Of a stretch of 64,000 nt of DNA, positions 9,548-20,721 are shown piece after piece. Origin of the DNA: Apricaphanius iberus (Eukaryota > Chordata > Actinopteri > Cyprinodontiformes > Aphaniidae). Made by a program: the position numbers and the translations under genes. A model generated the notes under the pieces. The model saw only the letters and a list, made by a program, of their open reading frames with translations. It was not told where the DNA came from and searched no databases. The stretch is from NCBI GenBank assembly GCA_028564705.1, contig JAPXFQ010001774.1:558001-622000 (forward strand). Reading direction: 5' to 3'. Position 1 is the first letter of the stretch. The number at the start of each line of letters is the position of its first letter.

Positions 9548-10689
9548 ATGCTTAAATAATTTATTTACAGTGACAGTGTTGTTTAATGCTAACTGACTCT
9601 TTATAGTTACTGCAGAAATGCGATATGCTCCAGATAGGACCAAGCAAAATGCAGCTAATAGCGGTCCTCTTGTTTACAATGCAAATGTGGACTTAACTCG
9701 CCGGGAACTCAAAATTTCATCACCGGTGATTTGAGAGTAGAAGGAGCAGCTTTAGCTCCGCTCCCGTTGCTTCATCTATCCTAGCCGTGGTCGAGCTTTA
9801 GCTTAGCCAATAGCTACTGGCTAGCGTCAGCTGATGTGTGCGCTCTGATCCCGGGGGATATGAAACAGGCAGTTAAAATGTTCCCAGGTGTTGTTGTGAG
9901 AGTTACTTGTTAGGTAAAATGGAATGTGTGGTTCCTTGTGATGAGACGGTTGTCTGCTAATTGTTGCTACGGCGTCCCGAGTGGGACACAGGATGTAAAC
10001 ATGGTAGTAGGTGATTGTGATCCTGTTTTCGATTTCGATGTGCAAGGTCACAACGTAATTGCGATCAATTTCTATACAAAATCGATATATGTTAATATGA
10101 AGGTAGGTGAATGTATATTGGATCTACAGCTTCATTTCTTACATTTGCTTTGCATTATGTTCGTATTTGCTTTACTATCCACACCCCTTGAACCGCCCAA
10201 TTTTACTTTGATACAATACAACAATTATGTTCTCTCTGACATGGAATCAGACTAAGGTCATTCTTTAGTTTGTTTAAAATGAGCAGTACTACTTTAATCC
10301 CTTGGTCCGGTCCTTAGGCGTTTTTTATTTATTGTATTTTTATACATGTGCTGCGTATATCCCAACGGTGACATCAATACAGTCCACCTTATGCTTGGAA
10401 CCCTGCACCTTATACAATGGTGTGGTTTATTTATGAATTTTTACAGCTAATGAACTAGGGGCCGACTCGATCTATGGATTGTACAGGTTACGTCCTTCAC
10501 CTCTAAGGGATATCTTGCCTTTAAGATGCTGGAGACAGGAAACGTTTTTTAATTTGAATAAAATTCTCATTTGAAGCTAGATTTGGGATGTTTGCCCCTG
10601 GGTTGACTTTTTTGTGTTTCTCCAGCAGTATATATCATTATATTTTACCTTAGTTCTTCTTTTAAATTTTTATACTGTATTTTCCCTGC
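9548..10689. other. Non-coding interval, possibly transposon-derived
   Basis: No gene was recognised. Before Rex3 inserted, this stretch was contiguous with about 5500-5709. It holds TTTCGATTTCGATG and ATCGATATAT motifs (10030-10090) like those near 5520-5570, which suggests that Rex3 landed inside an older hAT-like element. The CACACCCC at 10183 partly mirrors AGGGGTGTCG at 5502, but no target-site duplication was found. Confidence 0.3.
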
Positions 10690-10772
10690 ATGCCCCTGTG
10701 TTCCCGTAAGCTGCTGGAACTGTGAATTTCTCTTGGAGATGAATAAAGTATCTATCTATCTATCTATCTACA
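10690..10772 (+). mobile_element. Non-LTR retrotransposon 3' tail with (TATC)n
   Basis: The sequence GTGAATTTCTCTTGGAGATGAATAAAGTATCTATC and its TATC repeats form the tail typical of fish LINEs that end in a microsatellite. Only the last part of the element can be placed, and its upstream limit is unknown. Confidence 0.55.
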
Positions 10773-11190
10773 GAGTCACTAATGGGCTTGGAAAAAACTT
10801 GGAGCTTATTCCATAGAAGAGGAGCCTGATAACTAAAATATCTGCCTCCCATTCTGCTTTTACAAATACTAGAAAACCCAAATAAACCTGCACTCTGAGA
10901 GCAGAGTGCCTTTAGGAAATCATGGAATAATCAGATAGCTCATGAATGATGAAGCTGGATTATTAAGGGCTTTGTAAGAAAGGGGGATCTTAAATTCTAT
11001 TTTCGATTTAACAGGGAGCCAATAAAGAGAAGCTAAAACACGAGACATGTGATCTTTCTTTTTTATATTCATCAGAAGTCTTGCTGCAGCAGTTCCGACT
11101 AAGTGAAGGCTTTTACTTGCATTTTGTGGACTTCCTGATAGTAAAAAATTACAGAACTCCAGCCTTGAAGTCACAAATACATGGAATGTT
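10773..11190 (-). mobile_element. L2-type LINE fragment (C-terminal ORF2)
   Basis: An 84-codon minus-strand frame (11174-10920) matches the C-terminal domain of the L2 at 6592-9157. Shared blocks include LEFCNFLLSGSPQNASKSL, AARLLMNIKKKDHMSRVL and WLPVKSKIEFKI. The match continues in broken frame to 10790. Both ends are truncated. It abuts the TATC tail of another LINE. Confidence 0.8.
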
Positions 11191-11303
11191 CAGCTTTCCC
11201 CCTGGAGACGATGTTTGTAATTATCTCAACATTCCGGAGATGAAAGAAGGAAGTTATAGAAACCAGTTATAGATTTTTATGAAAACTTTTAAGATTTTTT
11301 GAA

Positions 11304-12289
11304 TTTTATGGGCTTATAACGATACCAGCTTGAGATGAAACGGAAAAGAAACATTAACCCTGAAAATAAAATTTGGCATAGAAAAATATCACTGTAACTG
11401 AAAATCTTAATTTTGAATCTGAAATAAATGTAGTGAAATTTCTGTATTAAAAGTGAAATAAAAATTAAAAGTGAAAAAAAATGGAAATGAAACCCAAAAT
11501 ATATGCATTAAAACAATTAACTCACTAACAATTAAATGTTTCTACTTACATATATTATTTTTTGAATACCAATCTTTTTTTAACTTCTGCTTCTCTTCAG
11601 TTTCATTCAGCTGATACTCATTTCATTTCGTGCACATGCGCCGGGGGGCGGGGCTTAGGAGCAACAGGTGCTTGCTATCAGCTATCAGTGAGTCAGGCCG
11701 TTTTATACCCATTAAACCCAATAAAGGTCACTTGTAGTTATTTATATATATTTTTAACTCTAAAAATGTCCACATTTTACAACTCCACTGCTATAGATTC
11801 TGTAATGTTCATTTTGATATAACTTTAAAGTCAATCACCATTTGCGTCATTCCATTTGGTTTAAAATGCGCCACAGGTGGAGTGTGGAACAGGACTTCCA
11901 TGGTGGTCTAGTGGTTAAGGATCATGATTACGTGAAATGAGTACCAGCAGAATGAAACTGAACAGAAGCAGAAGTGGAAAAAGATTTCCATTGAAAAAAA
12001 AAAGATTGGTGTTGAAAAAAAAAAGATTGGCATTAAAAAATATGAAAGTGTAAACATTTGATTGTAAGTGAGTTAATTGTTTTAATGCATATATTTTGAG
12101 TTTCATTTAAATTTTTTTCACTTTCAATTTTTATTTCACTTTTAATACAGACATTTCCACTACATTTATTTCAGTTTCAAAATTAACATTTTCAGTTACA
12201 ATTATATTTTTCAAAGCCAAATTTTATTTTCAGAGCCAACATTTCTTTTCAGTTTCATCTCAAGCTGGTACCGTTATAACCCCATAAAA
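11304..12289. mobile_element. Fold-back element with arms of about 330 bp
   Basis: The left arm, 11304 to about 11632, and the right arm, about 11930 to 12289, are inverted copies. The outer ends read TTTTATGGGCTTATAACG against TTTTATGGGGTTATAACG (complement). The inner ends both carry CTTCTGCTTCT and CAGTTTCATTC blocks. Shared AT-rich motifs (AAGTGAAATAAAAATT, ATATGCATTAAAACAATTAA) run in register between. The 300-bp loop holds a GC-rich patch (11635-11660) and a tRNA-Glu-like half. No convincing TSD was seen, so the superfamily is undecided. The transcript would form a long hairpin. Confidence 0.8.
11897..11933 (+). pseudogene. tRNA-Glu-like 5' half
   Basis: The sequence TCCATGGTGGTCTAGTGG followed by TTAAGGAT resembles the 5' half of vertebrate tRNA-Glu, including an exact pol III A box (TGGTCTAGTGG). 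No B box, anticodon arm or T arm follows, so it is not a tRNA gene. It lies in the loop of the fold-back element, next to the start of the right arm. Confidence 0.5.
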
Positions 12290-13498
12290 ATTTGACTGTC
12301 ATGGCATGGTCAAAAATAATAACAAGGTTGTTTAGGTTATTACCAGAGGCCAAATTAATGCCTCCCAGATGAAGTGATTGACTAAACAGTTAAATAATTA
12401 AATTGATAGTTTGCATTTTTAAACATGAAGTTTATCCCATTCTTACCAGCAGCATAATGCATACACATTGACACAGTTGACACTGGCAGTAGTGAGGATT
12501 TATTGGAATGAAAAGAAAGTAGTGCCAAGTAATATTAAGTTGTACATTTTGGTTGGTATTTTTTTTGCACTATGCCACTGTTAAGGATGGAACAACACCT
12601 AATGTCTAAAAATGCAAATGTTCCTTTTAATGTAAAGTGACGTATAAGGAATCGAAAACAAGATTCCATGCCAACAAAATCTCTTTGAAAAAGTGTCATT
12701 TTTTTCCCCTTTGGATAAATTCAGTAGTGTGATGCTTCAAAGTCAATTCGATCAATACTGAGCTAAGTCCCAGAGCTGCTGGCACTTTGTTGTGTCGGTC
12801 CATTAGCAATGTGTTTGACCATGAATTGATGGAGTCTGACTCTTTGGTTCAGGTTTTCAGCTGTAAATGGACACCTGCCCCTTTCCAAACAATGCCCTTG
12901 TTTGATTACTATTTTAATTGAATTTGATGTCTTTTGGAGTGTGTGTGTGTGTGTATGTATGTGTGTGTGTTCTTGTGCCCCTCCACAACAGAAAATAACT
13001 AAGTTTAAATTTAGATAAATAAAATTATCAGTCATGTGATGACTGTTAACAAATCCTCATACTTGTCGTACCTTTGCCTCTAGGCCTATTGAAGTTCCAT
13101 AAAACAGTTTCTATCAGTTTTTCTTCCACATCACGGAAGTGGTTTGGCCGCAGAGAAAACAGAGAAGCTGGGCGATGTGGCCTCAAATCTATATTACAAA
13201 ATATAAAGCATGTTGGATAACAATATGTATTGCAGTGTGTATTTTTTTTCTTTATATATGTAAAAATGACTGCTTATGAATACTCTAATTTTCCAGACAC
13301 ATTGCAGCATTGCAACTTCAAAAAGGTTTATAATACCAGTTAAAAAACATTTTTGCCCAAAATCCATGAAAAAAATGTTTTTCCAAAATAATGCAACACA
13401 AAATTTCTTACAACATAGGTATAAGTGAAGATATTTAAATTAAATAAAACGTAATTATTATATATATATAAAGTTCAAAACTGTCTGCTTTCCTGGTA

Positions 13499-13500
<2 letters not shown>
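12290..13500. other. Non-coding interval with a short GT repeat
   Basis: AT-rich sequence without a recognisable gene. A GTGTGTGTGT/GTATGTATGT tract lies at about 12940-12971. The open frame at 12763-13035 (minus) covers this repeat and shows no known domain. Confidence 0.5.

Positions 13501-13561
<61 letters not shown>
13501..13561. repeat. (TA)n microsatellite, about 60 bp
   Basis: Nearly uninterrupted TA dinucleotide tract, likely length-variable. Confidence 0.95.
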
Positions 13562-13565
<4 letters not shown>

Positions 13566-13774
13566 ATCCCACAAAAAGAAACATTAAACACAGTTTTGTT
13601 TTCTATTGAATGAAAGAAAAAACACATTTTAAACTTTCAATATCTTGTGTGAAGACAAGCATCGGTATCCTTGAGTTACTGGTACAAAGTATGTACCAGG
13701 TATGGTAAGCATACAGGTATGTATGCACAGCTTGATGACATCATCAAAATGCATAACTATGATGGTAGCCTATA

Positions 13775-13968
13775 CAGTCGTGGCCAAAATTTTTGAGAAT
13801 TACACAAATATTAGTTTTCACAAAGTTTGCTGCTAAGCTGTTTTTATATTTTTGTTTCAGTTATTTCCGTGATGTACTGAAATATAATTACAAGCACGTC
13901 ATACGTTTCAAAGGCTTTTATCGAATTTCCAATATTTATGAAATTCTCAAAACTTTTGGCCACCACTG
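13775..13968. mobile_element. Tc1/mariner MITE, 194 bp
   Basis: Terminal inverted repeats are CAGTCGTGGCCAAAATTTTT and, as the complement of the right end, CAGTGGTGGCCAAAAGTTTT. TA dinucleotides flank both ends (13773-13774 and 13969-13970), the Tc1 target duplication. Near the ends GAGAATTAC/GAGAATTTC continue the repeat. There is no coding capacity. It is complete and short. Confidence 0.9.
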
Positions 13969-13970
13969 TA

Positions 13971-14699
13971 CTCAAAATTTTTACCTTTGGCTAAATTTTT
14001 ATAATTTCTACCTTATACCTTTTATAATGCCCACTACTACTTGAATTGCATTTGTCAAATTAATGTAATCTTATTCTACTAAATCAATACAGATTATTTC
14101 TATATTTAGATTATTTTAAATTCTATGTAGATTTTACCTCATAACTGTGTGCTGAAGATATTATGAATTTATTTTATCTTTCCACTTTAAAACTCTAAAT
14201 CTCTCGGAGGGGCTAACAGTACTATAGAACAGTAGAGTTGGCCCCTCTGAGCTTTTTTCATCTTTAAAGCTGCCTGCAGCTGAGTTGCTGTGGGGGTTAA
14301 CCAGTCAGATATTTGGTCTTAGTGAGTTAAAATAATTCATGATGTACTCTATAACTCTTGTTTAATCTGCTACCAGCTCTCCTATGGTCGTTTCATTGTC
14401 TGCTGTCTCAGACCAACAGCCCAGCAGCAGCGTCTCAATAGCAACAATGTACCCCATCAGATAAATATAGGCTATTTTTTTTTTTTACTTTGCATGGCGA
14501 TGACCTTGATATTATGTTCCGTATTAGATTTTTGGTGAATATTGGTTGTTATTCAGGATAGTATAGTATACAAATGTTATGTTGTTGTAAGCTGTTTTAA
14601 AGTCTGGCTCTCCGTGCCCTTTTTTAACTCTGAGGACCTGACCCTCTAAAGGTCTGCGCATGGACCTTGTCGATACAGTTTTCATTATAACTAAAATAA
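13971..14699. other. Non-coding interval
   Basis: AT-rich sequence. A short inverted repeat near 14202-14256 (CTCGGAGGGGC... and its loose complement GGCCCCTCTGAGC) may be part of an old element. No gene was seen. Confidence 0.4.
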
Positions 14700-14955
14700 A
14701 TGACTAATTGTTTTCCGTATTACTTTATCACTGTCTCATTGCAACTGTTTTGGCTTAGGTTAGGTTATGGCTACTTTGGAGGTTATTTAGGTTTCTTGCA
14801 TTCTTTCTGCATCATTCCCCTTGTTGTATTTTTTACACTTTTCCATATCCTTTTGATATGTTTTTTTTCTTTATCACAAATCATGTAAAGCACCTTGAAT
14901 TATCTTGTTGTTAAAAGTGTGATATACAAATATAATTACCTTGCCTTGCTTTAAG
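14700..14955 (+). mobile_element. LINE 3' tail fragment
   Basis: The stretch at 14885-14950 (GTAAAGCACCTTGAATTATC, then GATATACAAATATAATTACC and TTGCCTTGC) is the generic 3' end of L2/CR1-like fish LINEs. A similar tail occurs near 55745-55805. The upstream part is degenerate and the start is approximate. Confidence 0.5.
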
Positions 14956-15120
14956 GGTGCACTAAGATATGACATGGAGTCATTACATACATAGTGATAT
15001 ACATTAAGACTTTTTTATTTTATTTTGATGATTATAGCTTACAGCTTATGAAAGAATCAAATTCACAATCACAGAAAAATTGAATATTATGAAAAGGTTC
15101 AATATTTAAAGCACAAAAAT

Positions 15121-15300
15121 TAACAGCTATGTTTTTGGACTGTGGGAGGAAGCTGGAGTACCTGGAGGGGAACTATGCATGGACAGGGAGAACATCCAGA
15201 AAGACCCCAGGCTTGGACTCAAACCCTCACCTTCTTGCTGTAAAGCAACGGAGGTACAATGTTACCAACTGCACCACTGTGTGACACCATGTAAGCCATA
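15121..15300 (-). mobile_element. tRNA-derived SINE fragment
   Basis: The sequence TTTGGACTGTGGGAGGAAGC, then GGGAGAACATCCAGAAAG, CTTGGACTCAAACCCTCACC and CCAACTGCACCACTGTG matches a common fish dispersed repeat in minus orientation. In the consensus as I remember it, the complement carries a tRNA-like head with A and B boxes; here the B box is decayed. Other pieces of the family lie at 36966-37085, 47456-47530 and 63185-63330. Confidence 0.6.
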
Positions 15301-15770
15301 ATCATCAAAATTATAACAACATCATCAAAATGATAACACATTTTTCAAGTTTGACCTATATATACCACTGCATCTTTTCAGGGAGGTAAAGGTTTATTCT
15401 TTGACTGGGCCATGCTATGAAAAATATATCCGCCTTTGTTCCTTTTTTGCCACAAATAAATGTTTAAGATTGCGTAACAAATGTTAATATTAGACCAAAA
15501 CTATCGGAGTAGATACACAAAACAGGTTTAAAGTGATTACCTCATTTATTAAAGGTAAAAAAAAGCTATCAAAAAAATTGGTCCTAGGGTTTAACATATT
15601 TTTGCAAATGTCAAAATTGGTTCAGTCATGTCAAACATTTCAATGTGAGAAAAGAAAATAATGAAGTGATCTGGCAGGGGTTAAATAATTTTTTAATGCC
15701 ATTGGATCCTTTGGCCGATAACCTTTAGTTTGATTTCTTCTGATCAAGTTAGATTGGTCTACAGTATTAA

Positions 15771-16326
15771 GCTTGCTTTATGCTTGACGCATTCGCCGGG
15801 TCCGCACGTTTCCATTCGGCCAAATTACGTCATTTCAGCAACCATGCCTCTCTGCACGGCCACCGAGGAGACCCAAATTTCGGCACCGCGCACTTGGGAA
15901 AATTTTGTAACAACGCGGACGGTCCCGCACGGAAAAACATGACGGACTGGCAAGAGCTTCTACTGGCGTAGGTTCGTGAATACAGACATCTTTATAATTC
16001 AGCCCATAGAGATCACTGTGGTGATTTAATGGACGAGTGGACAGTATCCTTTTTCGTCTTTTTTCCTAAGTAAACAGCATAAAACTTCTGCTTTGTTTGA
16101 GCTCACGGGTGTCGCCATCGTGTAAACGACAGTTATTACTAGTTTTAATGTGGTGTAGTATGTATGCATGCTATAGAGCCCTATGCCGCCCCCTACAGTC
16201 TTCAAGAATATTGGTTCTCAGCAGGGACAAGCCACAAAAAGTATAAACGCTGCTAGAAGGCGTCTCGGCCGGTTCTGCACATCTCATTTCTGGGCGGAAT
16301 GTTCATGCGTCAAGCATAAACCAAGC
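15771..16326. mobile_element. TTAA-flanked MITE, probably PIF/Harbinger-like, 556 bp
   Basis: Inverted termini are GCTTGCTTTATGCTTGACGC on the left and GCTTGGTTTATGCTTGACGC as the complement of the right end (one mismatch). Both ends abut TTAA (15767-15770 and 16327-16330). The interior is GC-richer than its surroundings and contains a short frame resembling a MADF domain, a module often encoded by Harbinger elements. The TTAA flank is unusual for Harbinger (usually a 3-bp TWA), so the superfamily is provisional. Confidence 0.75.
15939..16044 (+). pseudogene. MADF-like domain remnant inside the MITE
   Basis: From the ATG at 15939 the frame reads MTDWQELLLA, then a TAG stop at 15969, then VREYRHLYNSAHRDHCGDLM and DEW. 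The pattern of an aliphatic helix, V-x-x-Y-x-x-LY, and an acidic stretch before Trp fits the first helices of MADF (Myb-like) DNA-binding domains. A single change (CAG to TAG) explains the stop. The similarity is short and recognised by eye, so it is suggestive only. Confidence 0.45.
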
Positions 16327-16603
16327 TTAAGCCTTCTGGTTCATTGAGATGCAACTTTGCATATCTAAGTCTTCCTGCCGTATTTGATTATCATAAAAGT
16401 AGCAGTGACTATTGTAAGAAATCGAAAGAAGCGTTTGATTGAAGACTAGTACTCAATAATAGTCTCATAACTGTCCTGACATGGTAACAGCTTAAATTCC
16501 TGGCAACAAAGACAGTATGTCTAATAGCATGCCCTGGATGAAACCATCAGTTATTGGCAAGCACTGCTAATCCACCTCATTTGCTTTTTCTGCTGCTCTT
16601 TAA

Positions 16604-17092
16604 AGAGACAGTGTGTAGTTTTTGAGGTACATCTTTGAAAATAGGCATTAAAATATTATGTAACAATAATTATGTAAAGCATATTAATTGCAGAAATATT
16701 GCCGATATTGTAGAATATGACTTTAAAAATCAGTTTAAAAATACATAGGGGTGGGTCCTCTTTTCAAGGGAAAGCCATATTAGATTTACTTCTATAAGAA
16801 GGACAAAGGGCACGGAACAAGCCCGCTATTAAAGCATTGGTTTCCCCTTAAAAATGCAAAAAAGTTTCGGCATAAATACATTTTTACCTCTTCTGTAGTT
16901 CCAAGCGATGAAAGAGAGACTGATGTGCTCGTCATGTTGCAAATAGATAATTCTCAGGGAATTGAGCATTTGAAAACAGCACTAGTTGGACCTCCGTTGT
17001 TGAGTTTCTTACTCGAAGCCACAGATACCGAATGTTTGTGATAGTTTAGGTATGCACTGCCCCCTACTGGCCGAAAATTACACACTGTGCCT
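16604..17092 (-). mobile_element. TTAA MITE family, copy A (489 bp)
   Basis: Member of the six-copy family described at 22266-22772, in reverse orientation, with TTAA at 16600-16603 and 17093-17096. The right end reads CACACTGTGCCT and the left end AGAGACAGTGTGTAG. It keeps the 16-codon exon-like frame (complement of 16888-16935) followed by GT. Confidence 0.9.
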
Positions 17093-17096
17093 TTAA

Positions 17097-18592
17097 ATCA
17101 TTGTCTAGTCAGATGGAGTCAGGGATATCGTCCTTGCCTAGTTTGCCAGAGGGAAGAGGTAGGTTGAAATTCCTTGTGGTCTTTTGACCTCCTCTGAATT
17201 TGGGATTTGGGGTTGGAGTTTAAGCTTTTGACATGCCAATCAGCTGCTCCCAGTTGTAAGAAAAACACCTTGTTTCCACAATTACACATCATAGGGACTG
17301 TTTGAAAGAAAACCAGGAACAAAAAGTCCTTCCAACACCCAAAACCAGAGGGAATCATTTTCAAAAACAGAAATACCTCAATCACAAAAATGATTAAGAG
17401 AAGTCTCCAAAAAGAACAAATCAGAACGTAAGCAGCAGAGCTACTCCAACATGCTACCATGCTGACACAGTTCTAATAAAGTGAGGCTGCAGATTCTGAG
17501 GTGCAGCTCTTGGATTACTCTTTTGTCATTTCTGTGATTATTAAATAGTATTACTTTTTGGTGAATTATTTCTCTACTGCAATCACAATCATGGAAACAT
17601 TCTTGTTCACATGTATGCCATTGTTCTGACCGTTCATTTATTTTTAGGCTATGAGGGTTCATAGAAATGAAACCTGAACCAGAACTTAAACTGTTCCAGA
17701 TCATAGTGAAACCTGAGTCGGCTGCAGTTAACTAGATGCCTGGCTACTAGCCAAACATCAAAAGAAGCACATTAGAATAGTAACTGAGGCAATATTATTG
17801 TCTCTATGATTTGCAATAACCATGAATCCTGTTGTTATGGCATTATTGTTTCATCTAAGATGTAATACAACTTTACCTGTTGGTTTCAGCTACGTTATTT
17901 GATGTATAATTACCTTTTATATCAGTGAGTGGGTGCTTATCAGTGGGTGTACAGGCATACTTTTTTTTTGTCTCCAGGCATTTTTATCCCCAACTGATAA
18001 AGGCAATCATGACAGATATCTGCGCTGCTCTCTTATCTATGTCCTTTTTTTGTGTGTAATATCATCAACTCCTGTTCACTTTAAAAATCTACCTCGCTAA
18101 AATATGTGTCCGCTTTGGCCCCGCGGGCAGAGGACCACTCACGAATCAGGAAGTCTTTTCATTTCTATTAGATATTAGATGGGAGTGAGTACTGGTCAGT
18201 ATGAGATGATTAATTTAGTCTGACTTTCAGTGACACATGGTGTGAGGGGGATTAATCAACACTTTTGGATTGGAGCAGGCAGGCAAATCATTTTGTTCAG
18301 CCTGGCTTTTTAAAATATGCAACATGCATTTTTAAAATGCCCTAAGACCTTAAGCAGAGGGATAAGGTGAACAGTAACAGGAACAAGAATTAATAATGTG
18401 AAAATTGTATAATTTTGTGTCTATCATGAACCATCCGAAAGCCGTTCAGAAAGCTTTCCAAATCTGCTTTCCGTTCCCTGGACCTTATCTATATCATGCA
18501 TTACATTAATTTACTCATCCAAACAAGTTCAGAGCCACTTGCAGTCCTTCAGGAGAAGTTTATATCCAAGACGTTCATGGGGCAACCAACGT
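17097..18592. other. Intergenic or 5' intronic interval; part is a candidate conserved element
   Basis: Two minus-strand open frames (17119-17460 and 17441-17704) show no domain I recognise. The stretch at about 18160-18340 is complex, with TGATTAATTTAG, GGGATTAATCAA and ATGCAACATGCATTT motifs resembling homeobox-bound enhancers. No repeat was recognised there. Confidence 0.3.
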
Positions 18593-19983
18593 GCAGCCTC
18601 CAAATAAGACATTATCTGCCACAAAACTCCTTCCTTTAACCAATGTTTTTTTACAAATTGCTAGGGCTATTAAGTTTGGTGCGTCTCAGAGGGGCTGCAT
18701 TGTTGTATTACAAGTGTTTTAGAGGCTTTGAATCCAACTACATAAAAATTTATTTTTTATGAGGTCATTGCCATGCGGCATCCCAGTTGTAGTCTTCGCA
18801 GTGCTTCCACTCTGTGTTCAACGGCGTACTGCAAACTTCAACATGTTTTGCGTGCGCGTGTTTCCAAATTGCACAAACAAATTGACAAAGTTAACTAAGT
18901 ACAGCTTCAACAAGCTCCCTTTCTGTGGACTGCTGCAATGTCACTGAAATTCCCGTTTAGTGTAAGTTGGAATCGGTTGGATTTAACCCTTCGTAGTCCC
19001 TCAAATAAATGATACACTTGGGATCCTCGGCACAAAAAAAATCTGCAAGAGAAAAAAAGTGCAAATAAAGTCATATAATATTTAATTACTCTCAATTTTT
19101 TTTTCACAAATGCCATCCTTAGCCTCAGTCCTCTGGAAACATAAAAACAAAATGCCCGTTTTTGAGATGAAAGCCATTTAATACCAGGTTTTATTTGAAA
19201 ATCTGCACTCTAAAAAAAACCCCAAAAAACAGGAAAATGACATATAAAATTGTCTATTAGGATATTGCTCTTCTTAAAATGACAGATTTTGTGGATGCAG
19301 ACTGTAGAAACAACATTCACAAAAATTATGAAACCAAGCATGGACACCAGTGTATGACATCTCTAAAAAACGCTCAAACCATATTTTTTAGAAATGCATA
19401 CTGCATTATGAATTCAGGGCCCATAGGATCCCAAAAATGTGAATAATTTAAATTCATCTTTATTCAATGCCCCAGCATTTATAAAGAAATCCATTATGCA
19501 GGTGAAAAAAAGTCAAAACTACAATTTCAGTTTATGATGGCCGCAGAAACACTGGTGTGTACATTTTTTTTTTTAATGGGGATATTAAGGTCTGTTAGAA
19601 AAATGTCGTTTGAATGGGAGTCAATGGCACAAAAAAATGTCCGAGGGACCTTTATGTTACTGTAATGAATATACAATGTTTTAAATCTAGTATGAGAAAA
19701 AAATATATATTTCTGTCAAACTCCTCCAAAAATTCACATCTTCGGAAAAAATTGTAAGAATTGCATTAGCACAACAACCGTTATTCTAAAAATGACACCC
19801 GCCTGTGCAAAAAAACGCCCCAGGGACTATTAAGGGTTAAACCCTGTAAAAACCCCAGATGACAACAACAAAGCACCTCCAAGATGCTCCAAACTCACAG
19901 GGGAATAGCACTGGCAATTCATAACAAAACATTGGTGATATGAAGGAGTTTTGTGGCAGATAGTGCCTCTTAAGAGGCTGCAA
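18593..19983. mobile_element. Inverted-repeat element with arms of about 140 bp, split by a piggyBac-like MITE
   Basis: The left arm (18593 to about 18725) and right arm (about 19845-19983) are inverted copies. Both contain ATCTGCCACAAAACTCCTTC and a CCAATGTTTT block, followed by aligned but diverged sequence. The inner loop is largely the 850-bp MITE at 18987-19836. The outer boundaries and TSD are unclear. Confidence 0.65.
18987..19836. mobile_element. piggyBac-like MITE, 850 bp
   Basis: TTAA flanks both ends (18983-18986 and 19837-19840). The termini are CCCTTCGTAGTCCCTC and, as the complement of the right end, CCCTTAATAGTCCCTG. CCC at the tip plus a TTAA target duplication is the piggyBac signature. 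The interior is AT-rich, without transposase coding. It lies within the inverted-repeat element. Confidence 0.85.
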
Positions 19984-20027
19984 GCCCCTTGCCTCATTAA
20001 CTCCCCCTATATGGATAGAAGCTAATC

Positions 20028-20262
20028 GTGAATGGATATGAACTTCTATACCTGAATCCCACTGAGTATCTGTTGAGCATTGCCAAAAGGAAGATGGGAG
20101 ACATCAGACCCAACAATGCAGATTACCTAAATGTTGGTATCAAAGCAACCCGTGCTTCCATTACACCTCAGCATAGCCACAGGCTAATCCCTTTCATGCC
20201 ATGGTATTGTTGATACAGTAATTCATGCAAAAGGTACCCCAACCAAAAACTAACTGCAAACA
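20028..20262 (+). pseudogene. Tc1/mariner transposase C-terminal fragment
   Basis: The frame at 20028-20213 contains LNPTEYLLSIAKRKMGD, which corresponds to the LNPIEHLW-LKRK stretch carrying the catalytic Glu of DDE transposases. It continues with a KATRASITPQ and PFMPWYC tail as in Tc1 C-termini. No upstream transposase sequence or terminal repeat was recognised. It lies 460 bases upstream of the neuroligin acceptor. Confidence 0.5.
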
Positions 20263-20690
20263 AATAATTCTGTTTATCAGAAGCCTGATATATATATTTA
20301 AAATATGCTTTTCTGTTTAACCTATGTATTACATTTTTTGAGACACTGAATTCGGGTTTTTTATTTCCTGTAAGCAATATTCATGAAAACTACATGAAAA
20401 AAAAGAGATATTTCTTGAAATATGTTACACTGCATGCAATTTTCATATATCTGAATTATCAGTTTCTGTAATGATTAACAATATTTTATATGTTACTGTA
20501 TTTTTCTTACCTTTATTGCCCTGATAAATGTACAGTTATTTTTACCATCAAAGCTCTACCATCAATCTATTAATGAAATGATCTTACACTGAACCGAATC
20601 AAATGACTATTGTTGCGTTTGTAAAATAATATTGTATTAGAAAATGTATAACAGCTCATTTATCAGTATTTTGGAATGAATTAACTGATT

Positions 20691-20721
20691 GCTTTTTTTT
20701 GGTTCTTTTTCTTCTTTTAAG
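20691..20721 (+). promoter_or_regulatory. Splice acceptor of the first coding exon of neuroligin
   Basis: A strong polypyrimidine run (GCTTTTTTTTGGTTCTTTTT followed by CTTCTTTTAAG) ends in AG at 20720-20721. Neuroligin genes have one or more non-coding 5' exons, so an acceptor ahead of the ATG exon is expected. Confidence 0.7.

Noticed and set aside
5502..10200. A single hAT element spanning 5502 to about 10190 with Rex3 inside
   Set aside because: Similar CGATT motifs occur on both sides, but no matching 8-bp duplication was found and the right terminus is weak.
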